From contig LUCM01006299.1 in the NCBI GenBank assembly GCA_008360955.1, forward strand, positions 301,710 through 365,709: a stretch of DNA of 64,000 nucleotides. Reading direction: 5' to 3'. The DNA comes from Fasciolopsis buskii. Its lineage: Eukaryota > Platyhelminthes > Trematoda > Plagiorchiida > Fasciolidae. Numbering within the stretch: position 1 is the first letter of the stretch; each line of letters opens with the position of its first letter. The position numbers were made by a program, and so were the translations under genes. The notes below the pieces were generated by a model that was not told the origin of the DNA, did not search any database, and worked only from the letters and a program-made list of their open reading frames with translations. Positions 10,080-21,849 of the stretch are shown here, one piece after another.

Positions 10080-10195
10080 AGTATGTTTGGACAAGTGAGC
10101 ACCGGGTACGCATACCTGCCGAGCGAAAATAACCGCGAGACCGGGCGTGTGCTCCCGGGCAAATTTTATTCACTCATCCAGATACTACTTGCTGC
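10080..10195 (-). repeat. Dispersed repeat R2, copy 1
   Basis: The reverse complement reads GGATGAGTGAATAAAATTTG, CCCGGGAGCACACGCCCGG, CGCGGTTATT and TATGCGTACCCGGTGCTC. The same block recurs at 19.49, 53.76 and 60.88 kb on the plus strand. At 19.5 and 53.8 kb it directly precedes the fold-back element, so it may be the outer part of the same transposon. Confidence 0.65.
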
Positions 10196-10247
10196 ATATA
10201 TATATATATGTATATGTATATATATATATACATACATATTTATGTTT
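10196..10247. repeat. (TA)n/(TATG)n microsatellite
   Basis: TATATATATATATGTATATG and similar units adjacent to R2. The R2 copy at 61.0 kb is followed by a similar ATATATATGTATATAT tract. Confidence 0.85.
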
Positions 10248-10639
10248 ATATCTTTGACGAAAGACGAGGGCATAGTCAGGACTGATTAGGAGCGTGTCTG
10301 TTGTCAGACGACATCAGATTTATTTCAGCTTTATGGTGCCTAACGTGGACTACCTGAAAACGTTCGACTCCAATTCTCGTGTTTCAGCCTACTGATGACT
10401 CGGTGTTTATCTTTTTGCCTTCTACTAAAGCTACACTGCACAGTTAAATCGTAATTCGTTTCAAATATGTACAGATTGTATTTCACATTCGGTATGCTAT
10501 CAGAATTATTATTGATAACGTTATCATTAGCGGGGATCGTAGGATAGGGTAGCAATAACCGAATTTGTGGTACGTTGTCATCATCGTCTTCATACCCATT
10601 TGTTGTTTCACTGTATTTTGCCATCTGCACATAATACTG

Positions 10640-11290
10640 AGTCGAAATCTCGACAGCAGTATCGCGTCAGCAGTTCTCATCACTCGCCAACAGTTCGTCC
10701 AACCCAGTCAGTCGACTAAACCGGTCGATCGGCCAATTAAACACTCGATCGATTGTTCATATGCCCGTTCAGACAAACCACCGGTTTAGCTGTTCGACGA
10801 GATGCATTGCACAGTTTCAGACGACCGAGTAGCAGTAGAGTACTGGCACCAGTAACAGCAACAGCAGCAGTAGCGCCAGCCATATTGCTTCCTCCTGCGG
10901 CATTTCAATCAGCTTGTGATAGTCTGGACTATTGGGTCATATGAATTACAAACTGTGTTGCGCGTGTCTGTACGTTTGTGTCTCTAGGGCTACGTGTTTG
11001 CATGTGTGAGAGAGAGAGAAAGAAAGAAGGAGTACACGTGAACACACAAGACGCCAGGTCAGACGCGCCGGAAACCCGTGAAAAACCGACAACTGGTGAT
11101 TGCAGGAGAACAAGCTGGTTGCATTCAGGCATGCATGCACGCACGAGAACAAGTAGCCGAACATGCACACGCCCACACATGCGCCAGGGCACAATCTAGT
11201 GTACGCATAAAACATGTTATAGGAGTTAGACAGTTCACTGACCTGTGTGATCTGTTTGATTGTGATATTGACCTAATGTAACGGTAGTGA
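10640..11290. other. GC-richer interval of unknown role
   Basis: Local composition is richer in G+C and CAG/CGC words than the flanks. It holds an AGCAACAGCAGCAGTAGCG tract near 10858-10876, a purine (GA)n run at 11009-11036 and CA/CG-rich words at 11130-11185. Overlapping short ORFs occur in both strands, none convincing. It could be a 5' exon or promoter region, or a simple-sequence-rich repeat. The sequence does not decide this. Confidence 0.25.
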
Positions 11291-13364
11291 TTGCGTACAC
11301 TAACACGGTATCACTAAATTAGCAGCAGGTATAGTTTTTAGCAGGTACACGTGAACGTGCGCCGATCCTTCTGTTTTCTGAGTCAAGCATGTCCCCTAAC
11401 CGCAGAAAATCAATTTAGGCTGTTTTGTGAATGGGAGCGAATCGAGGTGTTCCCTTCATTCCATCAGTAGCTGAAGTTTAAATGAGGACCCCCACGGCTG
11501 GACGCAGTTCACCAACTTATCTGTTTCACTAAAAATTGACGCAGCATTCTATCCACACAGTCCCAACTTTTTTGGGGCAATCTTTCTTGGGTTGAATCCC
11601 GACAACTGCGGTCACTTATGTGTACTAAGACCTCGAAGTTCATATGGTGTCCGGATAAAGGATTACGTTAAGTGATTCTTCTTTACGTCAGCGTATATGT
11701 ACTCATTGATTTTAATTCCCATCGGTGATACAATTTCCTTATCCATCTGATTGATCAATAGGGCACTGATGTTGCGAGTGCGAAATCTGTTACTCTCACT
11801 CCGTCAAAAGCCTACCTTAAATCCTTTGTCCCATAGGCGAACATTTAGCGACGGTTGTTATTTCCCTTTTTTGCACAGATCCCCAGTTGTTTTTTCTTCC
11901 ACGTACGAATTGCAGTTCGCAATTCATTTGGACTTGATCCTCCCGTTGTACGAACCAACTGGTGCAGGTTAACTGTATTTCAATTGGCTCTTTTGTGTGT
12001 GTGTGTGTATATATATCTGTCTACCAGAGTTTTCCCGTCTTCTAACAGTCATTGATCAGGGCTATTTTGGCTGTCTTGATCTGGGCATAGTCGCTTAAAT
12101 TGCGGCGTAGACGAACTTCACATTCGGCTACTAAATCTCATTCCTAGGTGAAGCTATTCACAGGTGACGTGCCTTTTTCCGACATCCGTGTTCCACGGAG
12201 ACGTTTGTTCGGTTCTTGGGCGGGGCTACTAAACGACAGTCAAGGGTTACTAAACGATGGACACATGCTGTCAAACGACGGGAAAATCCGTAAAACTGTC
12301 CACCCGATTGGGTCATATAAGTGAATTCCATGGATTCGTCAGCACCGGTACACATTCTGCTGAATTTTAGTGAAAGCCAACACAAACCTTAAAGCACACC
12401 TCAACTTAAAATGAGCTGGAGTTTTTGTCTTTTTAATTGGCTTAAATGCTTTTGAGAGTGAATAGTTTAACTTCGGTTGAAACCGATTGGAAGAACTCGG
12501 AAGAACTTCGCTAGAAATACAATCTTTCCCCTCAAAATTGAGGAGGTCTAAAAGTCCAGCTCGTGATTTTTGTTGGCAGGAAATATTGCTGAGCCTTCAG
12601 AATACCTTAGTGTGGTTGTGTATGGGTTTGGATTCACGAGACACCTACACTCAGCTAATGCTCTCAGGAATCATCAAAAGTTACCGTGCATCCCAAACAA
12701 CCTCTATTACGACAGTTACGCTCAATGGCTTTTCTTGCCCGAGGTGTTGTCTTCAAAGTATTGTGGCAAAGATGAATGTACGATGCTCTCCACTAGGTTG
12801 ACTGACTCCGAGTGGTTATTCTTAAGAGGTTAGTTAAACTGATTTCAAACCAGTTATGAGCGGTATGTTGGAGCGGTGCACCATACACCCTGGATGTCCA
12901 GACATATCCAAAGGGCGTATCAACTGAGTCATCAATCACCGGCCTTCGGCTGGTTACGAGACCCTCAGTGGGTCGCGCTGACATATAGGTTAGACTCTGG
13001 TTAAAGACGTGAGGAAGGACTTCCAAATACACCCTGTATGTCAGACTGAGAAAAGAACGAGAGGCCATGATGGACAATAGAAGGCATGGAGGAGCTGAAT
13101 GAACGATTCTCGCTGCATATGCATGGTAAACCCTACAGTATTTTCGCCTCTTCTCTCCATCTCCTTCTCCTGCATTGTTTTTCTCTTTCGCGATTGTTCA
13201 ATTGTTGCTAGGTCCGTATACAGATTTGTGCAAGTTAAACGCAACCGTGATATACTAATCACTTCATAAGCGAATTAAATACACTACTCAAACATAACAG
13301 TAAACCAAAGTCTTCTGGTTTTCTCCAAAGCAGAAACACCCTTCGTTCAACGGAGGCTTCCTAC
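11290..13364. other. No recognisable gene
   Basis: Only short, unsupported ORFs were seen. A (GT)n tract of about 18 bp lies at 11994-12011. The block at 12860-13030, with CGGCCTTCGGCTGGTTACG and GAAGGACTTCC words, looks like repeat sequence but no second copy was found in the window. Confidence 0.4.
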
Positions 13365-13434
13365 ATATCATCGTCATCATCATCGTTCAGCATTAAACAG
13401 CAAGGTAAGCCTCACTGACCAGAGTTACATATTT

Positions 13435-13838
13435 CTATAGAAAGAGTAAATATCCAAGGGGAACGGGGAGTGGACCTACACAGGCGGGAACAGATAAGAC
13501 GCTGCTGCAGCCAACACACGTAACACGGTCTAACTTTACAAACGCACTCTTTCCATCATTCTGACTCGATAGAAAAAGAAAACACGATCCCCACTGCTCA
13601 CGGCTTACTGCCATATCCTTCAGTGTCTCCAGCTTGCTAGTTGACGAGTCTTTCGGATCCCAACCACGAAGACGTGAGACACCTATTTTACCTAAGTTCG
13701 CTGTACATTTTCTCATTCCATGTTGCCATGTCATCTGCTGACCTCCACACGGCTTCTTTCACTCGGCGGAAGGAACGCAGAATAGGGTGCGATATGGTAG
13801 CCGAGTGTTCGCACCACGTGATCCAACCAGCGTAGTCT
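13435..13838 (-). pseudogene. LINE ORF C-terminus after deletion junction
   Basis: Reading minus, the block MKLETTLVG is followed by LFCVPSAE, then GGQQMTWQHGMRKCTANLG and GVSRLRGWDPKDSS. It ends at FLSSQND plus a read-through tail. It corresponds residue by residue to the C-terminus of the plus-strand copy at 28.6-28.9 kb, which reads MTWQRGMRKCTAKLG and SRLRGWGPKDSS. The equivalent of the LLYGCET to QRMKL segment is missing. The stop after QND in the 28.8-kb copy is a lysine codon here (GAT GGA AAG). Confidence 0.75.
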
Positions 13839-13844
13839 CAAGTT

Positions 13845-14480
13845 TCATAGGCTGACATAAAGCGACCTCGAGAGTCGTCTGTCTAGTGCATGTTGTGCAT
13901 GGTCCGCGTATTCGAACAGACACACGACGTCATCTGCGTAATCTAGATGACACTGCTTCTCACCACTTCTCGGTTCGACTGCTACAACCTGGAAACCTTC
14001 TGAAGCGTCCTCTATCACGTCCATGACGAAGTTGAACATGGACGCCGCTAGTCGTTCCGAATGGTCGTGGTAGTTCACCGTGTAGGTATGCGAGTACAAT
14101 GCTCGCAACAGGTTTACGAACTTCGTTGGCATACCCTTCCTGTGGAGAGCACTGAATAGTGCCGTTTGATCCACGGAGTCGAAAGCACCCTTCCAAGTCG
14201 AGAAAGACTACGATCTTTAAGCGCCGGTGAGTGTGGCACGTTTCTAGTATTTGACGAAGAGTGAATATCTCGTCGATGCAATCGGGCGGATGTTACTCTC
14301 GCGAATCGGTGTCAAACGGTGCAGCATTATCGAAACTAACACATCAGTAACTATCGGAATTAAACTAATCCCACGATGATTGCCGCAGTCATTCCGCGTA
14401 CCCTTTTTGAAGATGAGTACAATCGGTGACTCGCCACACAATAACGAATTGCGTTTCTCGTTCCAAATATCATGAAGCAA
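13845..14480 (-). pseudogene. LINE reverse transcriptase domain remnant with intact YADD
   Basis: Several minus-strand frames give successive RT blocks. VLIFKKGTRNDCGNHRGISL with a following IPIV lies at about 14340-14430, then RLTPIRESN, a DQTALFSALHRKGMPTKF block (13845-14174 frame), MFNFVMDVIEDASEGF, and HLDYADDVVCLF. The last keeps both catalytic aspartates. A frame change separates the finger and palm parts. The SGVRQGCPLSP loop is deleted: the frame runs straight from the helix after motif A into MFNFVMD. The frame then leaves the element at SRSLYVS, at the deletion junction. Confidence 0.75.
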
Positions 14481-14624
14481 GGAAGTAAGTCATTTCACCA
14501 GATCTTCCCGACCCAATTTGAAAAGAACTAGTGGAAGGTCGTCGGGACCGGCTGCTTTTCCCTGCTTCAGAAGTCGAATATGCGATTGCACTTCCACCTC
14601 CGTATGGGGGTCAAGTGACACTTC

Positions 14625-16202
14625 TCAAAGATTGGCAGCTGCAGACGTCGGACAAATCACGTAAGCGTGTGGCCAGCTAAACTGTTCCTTGAATTTCTGT
14701 GCCCAACGGTCTAGCCTTTGTTGTCTACCATGGATGATTCCTCTATTCATATCGCACACGAATTCACTAACCGAAGTTCGCCGCCCATCGCTGTCGCGTA
14801 TAAGCTTGAACAGTCTTTGACTATTACCTGAAGCGGCCGCTTCCTCCATCTCTTCGGCTACGTTAACCCACCAGTTTTCGCGGTCGTTCTTAAGGCTTAT
14901 CGTCAACTGACGCTGCAACTGTCGACGCAACTTATTCATTTCCTTGCAGTTAGGCAGCTGGCGTTTTTGTTCTATTAGACCCGGCGACCCTTGCGAGATC
15001 CAGTGTCTTTGATGAACGCTAGATCTGGCACCACAAGCGAAATCCGCTGCCAAGTGCGTCGTCTGCTTGATTTGATCCCGCTGGTGATCTACATCGCTGC
15101 TCGTCGAAGTTCTTGGTCCCTCGGCTAGTTTCTGTTCGTAGCTGTTGCGAACAGCCGAATCAGGAAAACGTTCGGCAGCCAGTCGGGCTTGTGGCCTGCG
15201 TCGATGGCTGTTGAACTGAAGCGAAAATCGCAATAAAACTAACGCATGGTCCGATTCGAGGTACGTGGTCCAGTACGATCTACAGTTCTCTACAGAACCG
15301 CGCCAATGGTAGCTAACTGCAATATGGTCGATCCGACTCAGACAACTCGTCAAGTTAGAGCGCCATGCCGCAATGCGACGCGAACTGTGTCGGAAATTTG
15401 TACTAGGCACGAATAAATGATTATCTGCACAGAATTGGAGAAGTCTTTCCCCGTTGTCTGTTCGCAGTGCAGGCAAGGCGAAGCGCCCACCTAAACAGGA
15501 CTCCGATGGACCTGCTGCTACTGCTACTACAATGTCAAACCCTTTGCTCTTCCGAACAAGGGTGACGAGGTCATCGTAATACTCGTCTTTCTGCATGTCA
15601 GTGCTGCAGTCTGTTGGAGCGTATGCCGAGATAACAAATAAGCTACGCTTAACGCTACTATCCTTTCGGACGCCGACTGATCCCTGCAGTCTCATGGCCC
15701 ACAAGCGACTGTTGACTGGGATCCAATCTAAAAGGGCTGCTTCAGCCTTCTCACTCAAGACTATTCCTACACCTCGCTGACCCAGAGCTTGAGCTGCTTC
15801 GTCTCCTGAAGTGCGCAGGAAATATCTTGACGAGACGTTTGGCGCAGTTAGTTGAATTACTCTACTCGAATCCTGAACTCGTGTTTCACTCACACAGCAG
15901 ACATCAATCGAAAGTGAGTCCACTGTCAGAGCCAAACACGCCTGTTGGCCAGCCTGCATTAAAGTGCGCACATTGAAGGAACCCAGATTCAGAGGCTGAC
16001 GAGGCTTGGGAAAGTGCGAGCCAGCAGACTGGAAACCACCTACTACACTACTTGACAATAAACCGTTGCGAGTATAGGGCTTGTTATCAATGGAGATACT
16101 ATGGGTAGGCAGAAGGGGCAAACAGATTGGGTTGGAGACAGAAGAGACAGGTTGGATAAAAGAGAGGGAACTCTGAGTAGTAGCATACTTATCACCACCC
16201 AC
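14625..16202 (-). pseudogene. LINE AP-endonuclease domain plus linker, catalytically broken
   Basis: A 525-codon open frame. Residues of about 72-330 form an exonuclease-endonuclease-phosphatase fold, with LGSFNVRTL (Asn motif), DVCCVSETR (catalytic Glu), VISAYAPTD, RIDHIAVSY and ESDHALV (Asp-His). The family's GDFNA box, expected after the IVVA strand, is absent: the frame runs IVVAVAAGPSESCLGGRF, as if about ten codons were lost without changing frame. The remainder (about 340-525) is a basic linker, EMNKLRRQLQRQ, leading to the RT. The first 70 residues are probably not native. This enzyme nicks genomic DNA for target-primed reverse transcription; this copy should be inactive. Confidence 0.85.
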
Positions 16203-16639
16203 TCCACCGGCGCTCGATGCAATTGGCAGCGCGGTCCTGATTACCCTGCACCACGACCGATGCAGTATGGAATTATTTGTAGGCGTGAGGATTGATGGAT
16301 AGATAGTGCCAGGGATTCCAGCCGCTGAGCGGAAGAACCATTAGGGTTCTCAACCAAAGCCTTTGGTTCTGACCAGAATCTGACTTCAAGGCATTGGGGT
16401 GTGGCTGAGTGGAAGCCAATCTATCTGGATTAATCGTTCTTCCGACCGAGCTGCTAACTCAGATCAACCTCCGACTTGGAAGACCAGGAGGCTACTTCGT
16501 CTGGCCTCGACGCATTGACCTTCCAGGCATGATTGGATCTTCGGTTTGAGCTGTGTCATCCTGTATAGCTCGTTGGATCATGGAGGCACGCAAGCCGTCA
16601 CACCACGTCTAGGTGCAGTCTGCTTGTGCTTCCTGCTTA

Positions 16640-19485
16640 GAAAAAGGTTAAGTATGGCATTGGGTCACTGTAAGTGCGTTGATCTATGACCCCATGACGG
16701 AAGGATGCTTCATCATGTAGTGCTGATATTAACTGCGTTATCGAGGGCCAGTCGGAACGCTAACACCCGAACTGTCTTACTGGCAGTCATTCAATTCCAG
16801 GTTCGGTGACCAATGTGCATCGACACATGAACTAGCTGATTGCTCATTGGGATAAACTAGTTGCGCATAGTATTTCAATGGCTCTCAATGTTTGGCCGAG
16901 TTTTGGATTGGGAATGCCGACTCAGTTAGTTTATGCGTTCTATAGTTTGGTTATCAAAGTAGTTGTGATACCTCGATGGCGACAGTATTGATGTGCTATA
17001 GAATTCAACCAAAAATGCAGGATTTCCCGAAATCGAATCTATACAGGAACGTCCGTCTGACAGTTGCGTGACAGCCTCTTTTGTTTTTGACGTCAAATTT
17101 TCAGTGGATTGACAAATTATCGCGAAACTCGATGATGCATGGCGGCCGAAGAACAGTAAATCCCTTTGAAAGGGCTAGAGAAGCAATTGTATATCGTAGT
17201 GCCAAAGGCCTATTGCATTGTGAGTGATAGCTGGAAAGCGTGATCACTTATGGCTTGGTGTGACAAGAGCCAAGGCGACTACGGAGTAACCGATTTTTAT
17301 GCAGTCGCACGTTCTGCCCCGGTCAGTGTCACATCTGTTGATAGAATTGTTTGAAAGCGATTCTGTAACCACTGATCCTTGGCTGCTGGTTTATTTAATG
17401 AAGTCATTATGCAAGCCCTATTTGTAGATCATGGAAGTTTGGAAACAATCAAATCAATGTCGCGTGAAACAAAGACTTTAGCCCTCTTTTCGAGTTACCT
17501 ACAGACCAAAGCATATCAAGAAAGGAACAGACGTGGCTCCGGACATGAGTCATACAAAACGTAGGATTGGGTTCGCGCTAGTCTGATTAAGTAGGCGGAC
17601 AAATGAACACATCCGACGGTGCGGATAAGACGAACAGGTCCAGTTTGGAGTATTCGGTACAAACCGGGGGACGAAATGAGAGACAATGACGTCAGCAGGT
17701 AAATTTTTGCGCACGAGCATCCAGTAAACAGTACAATGTGAGATAGGACTATAAATGTTGGTATTTTCCAATGATTTTTGATCCCCTCACTTGACTTTCT
17801 GATTGCGAATTTCTCATTCGCAGCCGCGGTGACGATATCCGCGTCATTGTTGATCATGAACCGGTTGCGCGCTAGATATCCAGTCCAATAAATCCAATAC
17901 TTTGGAGACGTGGTTGGTTTCGACCATTCGAATTTGCAGTCATGGAATTAACGGGTCTTTAAACCGAGTTTCGTTGTTATTCTGCGTTCCTGTCAAACGA
18001 GACATACTGGTCTTCCAAAGCGTATAATCTAAGTCCATATCTCTGACTTCCTCATCTAGCTGTTATGTTCTCACATTTTTCGTCATTTGCGGGCTATCGT
18101 TGTTACTATGACTGCAACCTCAATTTCTGTCCTAAGCCATTCTGTTGGTCATAGACACGAGTGACGCCATCATCTCTAGTTTTGTGTGAAATATTCTTTT
18201 ATCGCTGTAACCTTCACATGCGGAATGATCGGGAACTGACGAAAACAAGTTCTACGGGCTATTCATGTGGTTGTTGTCTGGACTAGTGAGCTACGTAGAC
18301 GCTGACGCCCACGCATAGTTGGTAAACAGTCTAAAAGTCTAGTCTAGTTTGCCTGCGTTATCGATTCTGCTGTACAGACCATGGATTGCTCCCCTACTGC
18401 TCCAACAATTCCCGCCCGGTTACCTGGAGATACAGATTTGATGTTGCTTCCTCGTTTGTCGCAGCGTCGGTCACGTGTATTTGTCCTTATCGGAATGCTA
18501 CCCCGGCTGTCTAATCGGTCCTGACTGAGACCTTTTGGAATCGTCTCATGTTGATGATAGGAGTAGAGTCACGTTCTTTGTTTTTCATCAACTGCACAGT
18601 TTTCAGTGATAAATAATTTAACAGTATTTTCCAAAGGTCTATCTTTGCAGCGTAAACATCTCTAACTAGTCGTTGAAAGTCATGTAAATACTGAACTAAG
18701 ATGCAAACTCGGGCAAACTATTGTGAGTCGAGTGCGTTAGCCATTGAATTGCCCAGACAAGCTGTCAGTTATTCACAGAACGTCAGTGGTACATGAGTTA
18801 ACACTCGCGCCTACCATCGGATTTTGCATTCCAAATGGGCAAATCCCACACGAAGACTACTTATCTTTAGTAACCAATGATGCTACAAGCTACATTACAG
18901 AGCTTTGCTATTTAACAGTCGTCAACACTCACATATTTAATTAGGTTTTCCAGGGGTTCATCATTGTAGTGGAAAAATCTAACCAACCATTGAACCGTAT
19001 GAAAGCTATTTCATCCTTGTTAGGAATCGCCAACAATATATGCGCATTATACGGTGATTGGGCTTGGCCGTTCTATTCAAATATTCATCTCGAATTCGCG
19101 TTCAACTTTGGGCGCGATGGACTTGCGCTGCCGATGAGGTAGAAGCAGGTCTACAGTGTGTCCATAGTGTCTTACTGGTTGTTTATATTGACTCGATCTT
19201 TAGTCAAGCCGATGCCGAACGTGCTTCGAATTGGTGAACGGCATTTGCGCCTTCTATGCACTCGAGGACACTTTATCCGATACACCTGATGAGATGCAAC
19301 TTCTCAATTCATTAAGCATATCTGCTTCACTCAACTTTTCCCTCGGTTTCACTTCAAGATCATCCAATCCTATGAAAGCATTTTAAACTATGAAAGTGCA
19401 AAGCACCTTTCTAACATGCGTGCACCATCGTCCAGATGATTGAGAAAGACCAGCAACTTATTCAGTCTCAAAACGTCGTCAGTAT
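16640..19485. other. No recognisable gene
   Basis: Short ORFs only. The longest, 113 codons on the minus strand at 17516-17857, has one hydrophobic stretch but no domain, no splice context and no conserved flank. The sequence from 16640 to 17350 may include old repeat (a GGTTCGGTGACC word near 16799), not assignable. Confidence 0.4.
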
Positions 19486-19489
19486 TTTC

Positions 19490-19725
19490 TAAAATCGGTT
19501 TCATGGTTATTTCCGCTCTTCGAGTCTGCGTACCCGGTACTCTCCTGTCCAGCTATCCCTATACCAGTGCGCCCCTTTCTTAGTTTCTCACTAGAATTTC
19601 ATTTGAATCTATCTGAAGATTAGCTTTGTCTGACCGACGGAAATCCTCCGTCGAATCACCACATGATTCTTCAATGGACTTATCATCCATTCACGCTCCC
19701 AACGATTCAAATGAGATTCTAGTGA
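19490..19725 (+). mobile_element. Repeat R2 plus fold-back MITE-like element, copy 1
   Basis: R2 words (GCGTACCCGGTACTC, TATCCCTATACCAGTGCGCC) run into an arm AGTTTCTCACTAGAATTTC (19582). A shortened centre follows, and then an inverted arm with CATTCACGCTCCCAACGATT and AATGAGATTCTAGTGAC ending at about 19725. It is shorter than the copy at 53.9 kb because most of the left arm interior is deleted. Confidence 0.65.
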
Positions 19726-20521
19726 CAAGCGGTTTTCTGTCTAATAAAATGTTAGTGCCACTATTCGCGCGCGATTATAGGGCGATTTTTGTTACCACCT
19801 CAATGACGGCAACGAACTCCGCTTCTCATTGTTAACTCGGGTACATATTAGCCATGAACGTGAACTCGGCATCGACTGTTCGAATGCAGCTGATTCAGAA
19901 TTGACATGCAATCCTTCGGCACACCTCCCAAGGAGAAACAGCTCCAGTGAATTGCAGTTCAGTTTGGAGAACCGTTAACTTTGCACCAGAGTGCTATGGT
20001 TGTGATAGATACGTCACAGAATTATCTGCTCAAGCAGAAAAAAGAACAGGGAATAATGGGAGATCGATTGCAAAATAGTAAGTTGAAGACCTGTACAGAA
20101 AAACAAAGGTTTCTAATGCGAGACCGCCACTGACTTCAATACAGCCATATCACAACAGTCCCCAAACGTTGCTTTGAGGAATCTGGTGGATCCCAACCCG
20201 GTAGTCTAACTGCACAAACACGGGCCAGTCTAGCAGTTCAAGTTTTCACACTTTTTCCCCATGTCATCGACGGGCACCTCGAATCATCCTCTAACTCTTA
20301 CGCCTAACTTCCGAATTACTCACAAAATTCTTCCACCATATTTAGCCAATAATACGAAGTCAGTGGTGTTCAAACACCAAAAAATCTTCGCATATCCCCC
20401 GCTGTCAAGGGCCATGTTTCGGAGCACTATTGCCATATATACTCGACTTTTGATCGATAACCGGATGTGGCGTTGAGACCACAGATGCCTCAGGTCTTGT
20501 GTATGCGCTGAGACACTTCAT

Positions 20522-21293
20522 CTAATATACGGCCGCTAGGTGAGATACAACTACCCAAGTAACTAAATCTTTCCATCCCCTCCAATTGGTTCCCTCCAAG
20601 AGCAAGAGGGGAGGGGTGGGAATTTGAGCCAATCCACTCCAACTATCCAACGGCATTTTACACTTCGAAGGTACAAAATGCATCCCAAACATACACACAC
20701 TGTCGTTCAGACGATCGAGAACATCCTGCGACTTACTTGAATCTTCACTCGAATGCACAACATAGTCCGCAATATTTCAAGTCAGACAGATTCTCTTCTG
20801 AGCAGATATCAATGCCCTATTCTCACACGAGAATAAGGCTATCTTCATAATCACGTCGAAGAGGAAATTAGAAAGAAAAGATGAAAATGGGAACCCTGAA
20901 GAACAGCAATTGTCGTGGTGAATTTGGGTGAAACATCGCCTTAAGCGCAAACTTGACATTGGCTATTCTCACGCAGAGATTGGATGAGTGAAATGAATGT
21001 GTCTGGCACATCTTTCAATGCGAGGCAGTGCCGAAGAACTGCACGATCGGCTGAGTCGAACGTAGCTTTCAAATGAAGAAAGAGAAACTGTGTGCCTGCG
21101 GAACATGTGCCTTTGCTCTCAGGTCTTTCGTAAAGCAAAAATTTTGGTCAATGCAATGCTGATCGAGAAGGAAACCGGCATGATTTTTATGCATACATCT
21201 TTCGCGGGTGCTTGACAATCGGTGTAAGATAATGCCCTCGAGCCTTTTGTATGTGATGCTTAGCAATGTCATTCCTTTGTTGTAGGTCGACAA
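20522..21293 (-). pseudogene. LINE reverse transcriptase remnant of the 20.5-23.6 kb element
   Basis: Frames in order give LLSITYKRLEGIILHRLSST and the AGFLLDQHCIDQ block, FLHLKATFDSADRAVLRHCL (motif A with its Asp), PFSSFLSNFLFDVIM (decayed motif B/SPFLFNF) and VCMFGMHFVPSKCK. The YADD box itself is not readable. The remnant stops at about 20522 with VVSHLAAVY, where the YLGSCISP turn would begin. Confidence 0.65.
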
Positions 21294-21849
21294 AATTACC
21301 GATTCACACCAGTCCTTAGGAATATCGTCCCCTTCCCAGATTGATTGATCCCAGGAGTTTTGTTAACTCCGATGCTAACACTTCACCATTATCATGAAGG
21401 ATAACGATAGTCCGTCCGTTTCGGTTGCCTTTTACTTTCTAAAAACCTATCTCCATCATCATCTGCATTTTGGATGGAGGACTGATATCTGCGTGCATGG
21501 TTTCATTGGTAGTCATAAGCAGAATGCCTACTGTGGGCCAACTAAACGGCTACCAAGAGTGTTCTGCCTAATGCGGCAGCCAACGGTCTTGAGGGTGAAT
21601 TCGTGTGCGTTGGATTCACTAACCAATTCCGTTACCTTCGGCTTTCGTGGACCAGTATTCCTAATTAATCGGTCAAGGTTGTGACTGTTCGCGATAGTCA
21701 CAGTCTTTCCTGTTTCACTACATTTTCCTACCTGCCGCTACTCCCGGTCATCTCTCGAACTCCTGGTTAGTTGAAGTCCCAGGGCTCTATGTGTCTCATC
21801 ATGTTCCATCCGGGCACGGTTTTGCAGGCATCGAACAGTGCGACTGAAG

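Larger units (their letters stand above)
13365..16625 (-). mobile_element. Near-full-length APE-type LINE, internally deleted
   Basis: This is the most complete retroelement here, on the minus strand. Its 5' untranslated part (16203-16625) is shared with the LINE ending at 23555. The endonuclease ORF follows (14625-16202), then RT blocks (13845-14480), a post-RT C-terminus (13435-13838) and a 3' tail ending in CATCATCATCG (13368-13385). Two deletions are visible: the GDFN box of the endonuclease, and the piece between the end of RT and the thumb (junction near 13840-13860). The sequence resembles the RTE/CR1-like endonuclease-RT LINEs of flukes; the exact clade needs a tree. Confidence 0.8.

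Noticed and set aside
11000..11215. Overlapping Cys/Arg-rich ORFs on both strands
   Set aside because: All arise from the same CA/GT-rich low-complexity sequence and contradict one another in frame.
17516..17857. 113-codon minus-strand ORF with a hydrophobic stretch
   Set aside because: No domain, splice context or repeat support; this length is expected by chance in a 64-kb six-frame search.
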